Below, in pieces: positions 6,206 through 10,654 of a stretch of 10,654 nt of DNA (position 1 is the first letter of the stretch; every line of letters begins with the position of its first letter). The notes under the pieces were generated by a model. That model did not search any database. It had not been told where the DNA came from and saw only the letters and a list, made by a program, of their open reading frames with translations. Origin of the DNA: Caldifarciminota bacterium (GTDB lineage: Bacteria > WOR-3 > Hydrothermia > UBA1063 > CAJXJZ01); contig JALTEL010000129.1 in assembly GCA_027073945.1 (NCBI GenBank), forward strand, positions 1 through 10,654, read 5' to 3'. A program made the position numbers and the translations under genes.

Positions 6206-7375
6206 ATGATTGATGTCTTTATTACAGATGGCCATCAGAGGAAGGCGATTCCCGTTGTGAGGGCTTTGGGCCGGGAGGGATTGAAAGTTGCTATAGGTGG
6301 TGAAAGTACATTCAGTCCGGCGTTCTTTTCAAAATATTGCTTTCAGAGAATTAAATATCCGTCTGCCGCGAAGGATCCAAAAAATTTCTTAGACTTCATA
6401 AGGAATTTTCTAAGAGAGAATAGGCCTAAGGTATTTATGCCCCTCGATGAGTGGACGCTCGATGTTGTCACGAAACATTTAGAAGAGCTCTCAAAATATA
6501 GCAAGATTCCGATCCCTTCCAGAAATATTTATCTTAAAGCGAGAGATAAAGCTCAGACCCTAAAGATCGCTCAGGACGTTGGTATACCTTGCCCTAAAAC
6601 ATATTTACCCCGAAATATAGATGAAGTTCAAGCTCTATACAGAAAATTGAAAGCACCGCTGGTGATTAAACCCAGATTAAGTTCTGGATCCAGAGGAATT
6701 ATATATGTGAAGTATATTAATCACCTGATTCCTAAATATATGAAAATCCATTCTCAATATCCCAATCCCATAATTCAAGAATTCATTCTACCTGGCGGGG
6801 ATACCTATGGTGCGGAAGTCTTAATGAACAAGGACTCCGAACCTAGAGCCGTGTTTGTCCATCGCAGACTAAGGGAGTACCCGGTGAATGGGGGGCCAAG
6901 TACACTGAGAGAAAGCGTTGATTATCCGGAACTGGTTGAAATGGGTGTGAAACTTCTGAGGGCCTTGAATTGGTTTGGTGTAGCTATGGTGGAGTTCAAG
7001 ATAGACCCTCGTGATGGAACACCAAAGTTGATGGAGATAAACCCAAAATTCTGGGGGTCAATACAACTTCCTATAGTTTCAGGAGTAAACTTTCCCTATT
7101 TGCTTTATAAGCTTGCAATAGAAGGAGATATTGAGCCGATTAGAGAATACAAAGCAGGCGTTATGTGTCGCTGGTTACTTCCTGGAGATATACTGAATTT
7201 TTTGTCTAATAAGAACAGGTTTAAACTTAACCCAAGTTTTTTTAAGTTTCGTGATGAAAATATTTATTACGATATTCTGAGCAAAGACGATCCTGGCCCC
7301 GTGCTGGGAGCAATTTTCTATCATTTATGGAAAATTCTCAGCCCAAACTCATGGGGAGACTTAATGAGGAGATGA
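6206..7375 (+). CDS. ATP-grasp domain protein (carboxylate-amine/thiol ligase-like)
   Basis: A 389-residue protein. The N-terminal pre-ATP-grasp domain opens VFITDGHQRKAIPVVRALG (4-22), the form seen in CarB-like and PylC-like ATP-grasp enzymes. The nucleotide-binding part has PLVIKPRLSSGSRG (151-164) and the adenine hinge IIQEFI (189-194). Metal and phosphate contacts come from VAMVEFKIDPRDGTPKLMEINPKFWGS (the Glu263, Glu277 and Asn279 region, within 259-285). These enzymes couple ATP cleavage to joining a carboxylate, through an acyl phosphate, to an amine or thiol. Paralogues in polysaccharide loci are suspected to attach amino acids to uronic acids or amino sugars, but the substrate cannot be read here. 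It follows the PHP gene by 2 bp, so the two probably act together, and overlaps the next GT4 gene by 4 bp (ATGA at 7372). Confidence 0.88.
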   Translation: MIDVFITDGHQRKAIPVVRALGREGLKVAIGGESTFSPAFFSKYCFQRIKYPSAAKDPKNFLDFIRNFLRENRPKVFMPLDEWTLDVVTKHLEELSKYSKIPIPSRNIYLKARDKAQTLKIAQDVGIPCPKTYLPRNIDEVQALYRKLKAPLVIKPRLSSGSRGIIYVKYINHLIPKYMKIHSQYPNPIIQEFILPGGDTYGAEVLMNKDSEPRAVFVHRRLREYPVNGGPSTLRESVDYPELVEMGVKLLRALNWFGVAMVEFKIDPRDGTPKLMEINPKFWGSIQLPIVSGVNFPYLLYKLAIEGDIEPIREYKAGVMCRWLLPGDILNFLSNKNRFKLNPSFFKFRDENIYYDILSKDDPGPVLGAIFYHLWKILSPNSWGDLMRR

Positions 7376-8598
7376 AAGTGCTATTAATCACTAACTACTT
7401 TCCTCCTGAAATAGGGGCAGCATCGCATTTATTCTACGATTTAGCCAAAGAGCTAACAAATAAAGGACATCAAATAACAATAGTTACAGGTTTTCCACGA
7501 TATAACATCGATGAGTTGGACCGTAAATATAAAGGGAAACTCCTTTGTAAGGAATCAACAGAAAACATAGAGATTGTAAGGGTGGCCATCATTCCTTTTT
7601 TAAAGAGATCTCTTTTTATTAGAAAGATTGAGTACTTTTTTTTACCTTTAGGATTGCTGATAGGTTCTTTTTTCGCTGGGCGCCAGGATATAGCTATCCT
7701 ATATTCTCCACCTGTGACTATTGGTCTGGCTTCAATATTGCTCAAAAAGATAAAAAAATTGCCTTTTATTTTCAATGTCCAGGATATCCATCCTCAAGCA
7801 CTAATTGATCTTGGGTTTTTGAGGAATAAGCTACTTATTTGGATGTTGAAAACTGTTGAGAAGTGGATATATAAGGAGGCAGGCTTTATTACGGTGCATT
7901 CTGAAAGTAATAAAAAGTTTCTTGCTGAATATGGAGCGAGTTTAGAAAAGTTATATGTTATTCCAAACTGGACAGATACGGATTATATTAAGCCTTTACC
8001 TAAGAATAATGAATTCAGAAAAATGTACAATTTTAATAAATCTTTTGTTGTTTCCTTTGCTGGGAATATGGGTACTTCTCAAGATATGCAGATAATTATA
8101 AAAGCGGCAGAAAAGCTAAGAAGCTATGAGAAGATTAATTTCTTTTTGGTTGGAAATGGGGTAGAGAGATCCGGTGCTGAGGAAGAAGTTGCTAAAAAAG
8201 ATTTAAAAAATGTGGTTTTCGCACCTATGCAGCCAAGGAAGAAGTACCCTTTAGTGTTAGCTGCCTCGGATATATCGCTGATTACTTTAAAGAAAGAAGT
8301 TGTTACTCCTGTTGTTCCTTCCAAGTTGCTCAGCATTATGGCCAGCGGACGCCCTGTTATTGCAAGTCTTAACTTGAATGGTGATGTGCCAGGAATCATA
8401 AATGAGGCTAAGTGTGGTATTGTAGTTTCTCCTGATGATCCAGAAAGATTGGTGGAAGCTATATTGAAGCTTTACCAAAACCCTAAATTGTGTGATGAGA
8501 TGGGAATTAATGGAAGAAAATATGTTGAGGAGAATTTTTCTATTAAATCTTGCGTGTCTATGTACGAAGACCTTGCTGAACAGCTATTGGCGAAATGA
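7372..8598 (+). CDS. Glycosyltransferase family 4, WbuB/WcaI-like
   Basis: A 408-residue protein. ATG 7372 starts at the canonical first strand MKVLLITNYFPPEIGAAS (1-18) and overlaps the previous stop. In-frame ATGs at 7327 and 7351 would add a tail with no family match. The acceptor domain contains ITIVTGFPRYN (35-45), a hydrophobic stretch FFLPLGLLIGSFFAG (89-103) and FNVQDIHPQ (134-142). The donor domain has VIPNWTD (196-202), VSFAGNMGTSQDMQII (227-242), FFLVGNGVER (257-266), ITLKKEVVTPVVPSKLLSIM (304-323) and ASGRPVIAS (324-332). This pattern matches the WbuB/WcaI group, whose members transfer fucosamine, fucose or similar sugars in O-antigen and colanic acid synthesis. The hydrophobic segment suggests attachment to the cytoplasmic face of the membrane. 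The actual sugar is unknown. Its end overlaps the deacetylase gene by 4 bp. Confidence 0.9.
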   Translation: MKVLLITNYFPPEIGAASHLFYDLAKELTNKGHQITIVTGFPRYNIDELDRKYKGKLLCKESTENIEIVRVAIIPFLKRSLFIRKIEYFFLPLGLLIGSFFAGRQDIAILYSPPVTIGLASILLKKIKKLPFIFNVQDIHPQALIDLGFLRNKLLIWMLKTVEKWIYKEAGFITVHSESNKKFLAEYGASLEKLYVIPNWTDTDYIKPLPKNNEFRKMYNFNKSFVVSFAGNMGTSQDMQIIIKAAEKLRSYEKINFFLVGNGVERSGAEEEVAKKDLKNVVFAPMQPRKKYPLVLAASDISLITLKKEVVTPVVPSKLLSIMASGRPVIASLNLNGDVPGIINEAKCGIVVSPDDPERLVEAILKLYQNPKLCDEMGINGRKYVEENFSIKSCVSMYEDLAEQLLAK

Positions 8599-9488
8599 TT
8601 TCTTCCCTTACCATAGACCTCGAAGACTGGTTCCATGTGGAGAATTTGAAAGGGGTTATTCGGGAGGAAGACTGGGATACTTACAATTTCAGACTTTTGG
8701 ATAATATCAACAGGATTCTTAATATTTTGGATACTTTCGATGTAAAGGCTACCTTTTTTGTGCTTGGCTGGGTAGCGGAAAAACTTCCGAAGCTTATAAG
8801 TGAGATTCATGAAAGGGGGCATGAGATCGCGAGCCATGGTTATGGCCATAAACTTATCCATCATCAGAGCCCCACTGCATTCAAGGAGGATATCTCAAGG
8901 GCCAAGGAGATTCTGGAAGATATTATCGGTGAGAGAGTATTGGGCTACAGGGCGCCAAGTTTTTCCATTACTGACTGGGCTGTAAATGTTCTAAAGGAAA
9001 CGGGCTATGAGTATGATTCGAGTTTTGTCCCCGCAACGGTTTCAGTAAATAAAAGGTATGGGAGGTTAGAGAGAATTGGCGTGATAGAGGGTGAGAAGGG
9101 AAGAAGGGTAGAAGAGAAGAATGAAGAAAACATGGGAAGAAAAAGTAGGCTGGAAACTGGTCCCTTCCGCTTTTCCAATGGCCTTTGGGAGTTTCCCATA
9201 GGGGTTTTAAAGGTTGCCGGCAGGACGGTTCCATGGGGAGGAGGCGCCTATTTTAGATTGATACCCTTTCCTCTTTTCAGGTTTGGAGTGAAAAGCATTA
9301 TGAAAAAAGGTTATTATATGTTCTATTTTCATCCGTGGGAAATAGATCCGGGTCAGCCCCGGATCAAAAATATAAAGTTAAATTACAAAATCCGTCAATA
9401 TTGGGGATTGAACAGGGCGGAGAAAAATTTGAAAAGACTTTTAAGAGATTTTGATTTTGGCCCAATAAGAAAATTTTTGGAGGATTAA
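8595..9488 (+). CDS. Polysaccharide deacetylase, XrtA/PEP-CTERM-associated type (CE4/NodB, DUF3473-like C-terminus)
   Basis: A 297-residue protein. The CE4 motifs appear in order: SLTIDLEDWFH (4-14) in place of the usual TFDDG, KATFFVLGWVAEKLP (51-65), GHEIASHGYGH (75-85; metal ligands His81 and His85), then GYRAPSFSI (117-125) and YEYDSSF (138-144). The C-terminal block LWEFPIG (197-203) and YYMFYFHPWEIDPGQPR (240-256) is typical of the deacetylase subfamily linked to PEP-CTERM/exosortase EPS loci. It should remove N-acetyl groups from an amino sugar of the polymer or precursor. Unlike most such enzymes, no signal peptide is visible, which fits this subfamily's usual cytoplasmic form. Residues about 162-190 form a highly charged low-complexity insert (Lys, Arg, Glu and Gly) encoded by a purine-rich tract. 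The start overlaps the previous stop as ATGA. Confidence 0.92.
   Translation: MISSLTIDLEDWFHVENLKGVIREEDWDTYNFRLLDNINRILNILDTFDVKATFFVLGWVAEKLPKLISEIHERGHEIASHGYGHKLIHHQSPTAFKEDISRAKEILEDIIGERVLGYRAPSFSITDWAVNVLKETGYEYDSSFVPATVSVNKRYGRLERIGVIEGEKGRRVEEKNEENMGRKSRLETGPFRFSNGLWEFPIGVLKVAGRTVPWGGGAYFRLIPFPLFRFGVKSIMKKGYYMFYFHPWEIDPGQPRIKNIKLNYKIRQYWGLNRAEKNLKRLLRDFDFGPIRKFLED
9084..9149 (+). repeat. Purine-rich low-complexity tract inside the deacetylase gene
   Basis: About 66 bases are almost wholly A and G, with only a few T and one C, and are built from irregular GAAG, GGGT and GAGAA units. In frame they encode a run of Glu, Lys, Arg, Gly and Asn between the RYG region and the LWEFP block. 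The frame is kept on both sides, so the tract is tolerated as a surface loop. It may be an expanded or inserted repeat. Confidence 0.5.
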
Positions 9489-9508
9489 GGGGTAAGGTTA
9501 AGGTTGAG
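9487..9508 (+). repeat. Degenerate TAAGG/GGTTAA-type direct repeat after the deacetylase stop
   Basis: Immediately after the stop the sequence reads as three to four imperfect units of roughly (G)GTTAAG: AAGGGG, TAAGG, TTAAGG, TTGAG. This sits in a 55-bp gap (9489-9543) that otherwise shows no hairpin terminator or promoter. I infer a simple short repeat; its role is unknown. Confidence 0.4.
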
Positions 9509-9543
9509 AATGGGACTGATAAGGCAATCAAGAGTTTTATGAA

Positions 9544-10654
9544 ATGAAGATTATTGCGCAAAATTACCGTGACGGGCAGCTTCAGCTCCTGGAAGTTCCC
9601 ATGATCTCATCGAGACGGGGTCTGCTGGTCGAGACGCGGGCTTCTCTGGTTTCCGTGGGAACTGAAAAGGCCATGATGGATGTGGCCAAGAAGAGTTTGC
9701 TTGGTAAGGCATTGGCACGTCCTGATTGGGTAAAACAGGTAATTGATAAAGTAAAAACTGAGGGGTTGTTTGAAGCGTGGCGGCAGTCAAAGGCTCGTCT
9801 GGATATGCCCGTGCCTCTTGGTTATTCCAGCGCGGGGATTGTAAGAGAGGTTCATTCTAAAAACGCGCCTTTTAAGGTGGGGGACAGGGTTGCGTGTACT
9901 GGGTCAGGGTATGCCGCGCACGCGGAGTTTGTGTCTGTGCCTGTAAGTCTATGCGCGAAGATACCTGACAATGTGCCTTTTGAGGATGCGGCCTATGGCG
10001 CGCTTGGCGGTATTGCGATGGAAGCGGTGCGCCTCGCGCGGGTGGAGTTTGGCCATCGTGTTGCGGTTATAGGGCTTGGTTTGCTGGGGCAACTCGCGAC
10101 TCAGATACTTAAAGGCGCGGGATGTCATGTTCTTGGAGTCGATATTTCATCCGAGAAATGCGTCCTTGCCAAAGATCATGGCGCGGAGAGAGTCGCTGTC
10201 AGTGGTACTGACGATGCGATTCAGGCGGCTGTTGATTTCAGCGAAGGAGAAGGGGTAGATGCCGTAATCATTTTCGCGGCCACGCCAAGTAATGAACCCC
10301 TTGAACAGGCGGCGGCCATGTGCCGTGAGCGTGGAAGGATAGTTGCTGCCGGTCTTGTTGGTTTGGATATCCCCCGGAAAATTTTTTTTGAAAAGGAACT
10401 TGATCTTCTTGTGTCCCGCGCATGGGGACCTGGTGTTCTTGACCCCGATTATGAGACGCGAAATGTGCAATGGCCGTTCGCCTACGCGAGATGGACCGCG
10501 CAGAGAAATCTGCAGGAGTTTTTGCGTATGCTGTCTCTGGGCACCATTAATCTTGAGAAACTGACAACACACAAATTTCCTTTTGAACAGGCGCTGGAAG
10601 CCTATAAGCTTATTTTAAGTGGGGATGTGCCGACTATCGGAGTTGTCCTTGAGT
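9544..10654 (+). CDS. Bi-domain oxidoreductase: Zn-type medium-chain dehydrogenase N-terminal half, 3'-partial
   Basis: The frame is open from ATG 9544 to the window edge, giving 370 codons with no stop. Seen: ASLVSVGTEK (33-42), AKKSLLGKALARPDWVKQVIDK (48-69), PLGYSSAGIV (91-100), KVGDRVACTGSGYAAHAEF (111-129), then a Rossmann domain AVIGLGLLGQLATQI (174-188) with acidic Asp200 at the end of strand 2, favouring NAD(H). FPFEQALEAYKLILSGD (345-361) ends the MDR domain. This is the well-defined first half of bi-domain oxidoreductases of about 700 residues, whose second half is a Gfo/Idh/MocA domain; that half would lie beyond the window. The catalytic-zinc Cys expected near SVGTE is absent, as usual in this branch. 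These genes recur in exopolysaccharide loci, often near heparinase-like genes, and are thought to act on a sugar. Codon use is richer in GCG and GC than in the neighbours. The ribosome site is weak. Confidence 0.88.
   Translation, partial: MKIIAQNYRDGQLQLLEVPMISSRRGLLVETRASLVSVGTEKAMMDVAKKSLLGKALARPDWVKQVIDKVKTEGLFEAWRQSKARLDMPVPLGYSSAGIVREVHSKNAPFKVGDRVACTGSGYAAHAEFVSVPVSLCAKIPDNVPFEDAAYGALGGIAMEAVRLARVEFGHRVAVIGLGLLGQLATQILKGAGCHVLGVDISSEKCVLAKDHGAERVAVSGTDDAIQAAVDFSEGEGVDAVIIFAATPSNEPLEQAAAMCRERGRIVAAGLVGLDIPRKIFFEKELDLLVSRAWGPGVLDPDYETRNVQWPFAYARWTAQRNLQEFLRMLSLGTINLEKLTTHKFPFEQALEAYKLILSGDVPTIGVVLE

Noticed and set aside
10147..10572. 141-codon minus-strand open frame near the right edge
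   Set aside because: It lies opposite the conserved oxidoreductase Rossmann domain; the + strand reading is strongly supported.

Overview
The window is a continuous stretch of a surface-polysaccharide (LPS, O-antigen or exopolysaccharide) biosynthesis locus from a Gram-negative-type bacterium. Every supported gene lies on the + strand. I see no tRNA, rRNA, CRISPR array or insertion sequence. A GT9 heptosyltransferase-family enzyme and a WaaE-like GT2 enzyme point to an outer membrane. The deacetylase resembles the type found in PEP-CTERM/exosortase (XrtA) polysaccharide loci. Moderate GC, frequent GTG/TTG starts and a mix of family types would fit Desulfobacterota, Nitrospirota or a related, probably environmental, lineage. 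I cannot assign a taxon with confidence.

Layout, left to right: (1) a 5'-truncated SAM methyltransferase whose frame is broken at a run of seven G (1-523); (2) a second SAM methyltransferase (516-1259); (3) a CgeB-like GT-B glycosyltransferase (1256-2302); (4) a GT9 heptosyltransferase-family protein (2286-3344); (5) a GT4 glycosyltransferase (3412-4629); (6) a WaaE-like GT2 glycosyltransferase (4632-5480); (7) a PHP-domain metal-dependent phosphoesterase (5532-6203); (8) an ATP-grasp ligase (6206-7375); (9) a WbuB/WcaI-like GT4 glycosyltransferase (7372-8598); (10) an XrtA-type polysaccharide deacetylase (8595-9488); (11) the N-terminal half of a bi-domain (MDR plus probable Gfo/Idh/MocA) oxidoreductase that runs off the right edge (9544-10654).

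Most junctions overlap by 4-17 bp or are separated by 2 bp, so the set is probably transcribed and translated as one or a few coupled units. The only breaks are 67 bp (before gene 5), 51 bp (before gene 7) and 55 bp (before gene 11). No gap exceeds 70 bp and none shows a convincing terminator or promoter. Five glycosyltransferases would build an oligosaccharide repeat or core. The methyltransferases, deacetylase and possibly the PHP/ATP-grasp pair would modify it, and the oxidoreductase would act on a sugar or sugar nucleotide. No flippase, polymerase, initiating transferase or export gene is in the window.

Points worth a second look: the frame break at a G tract in gene 1 next to an in-frame nine-G tract in gene 2 (phase variation or sequencing error), the PHP/ATP-grasp pair inside a glycan operon, a purine-rich charged insert in the deacetylase, and a compositional jump at the last gene.
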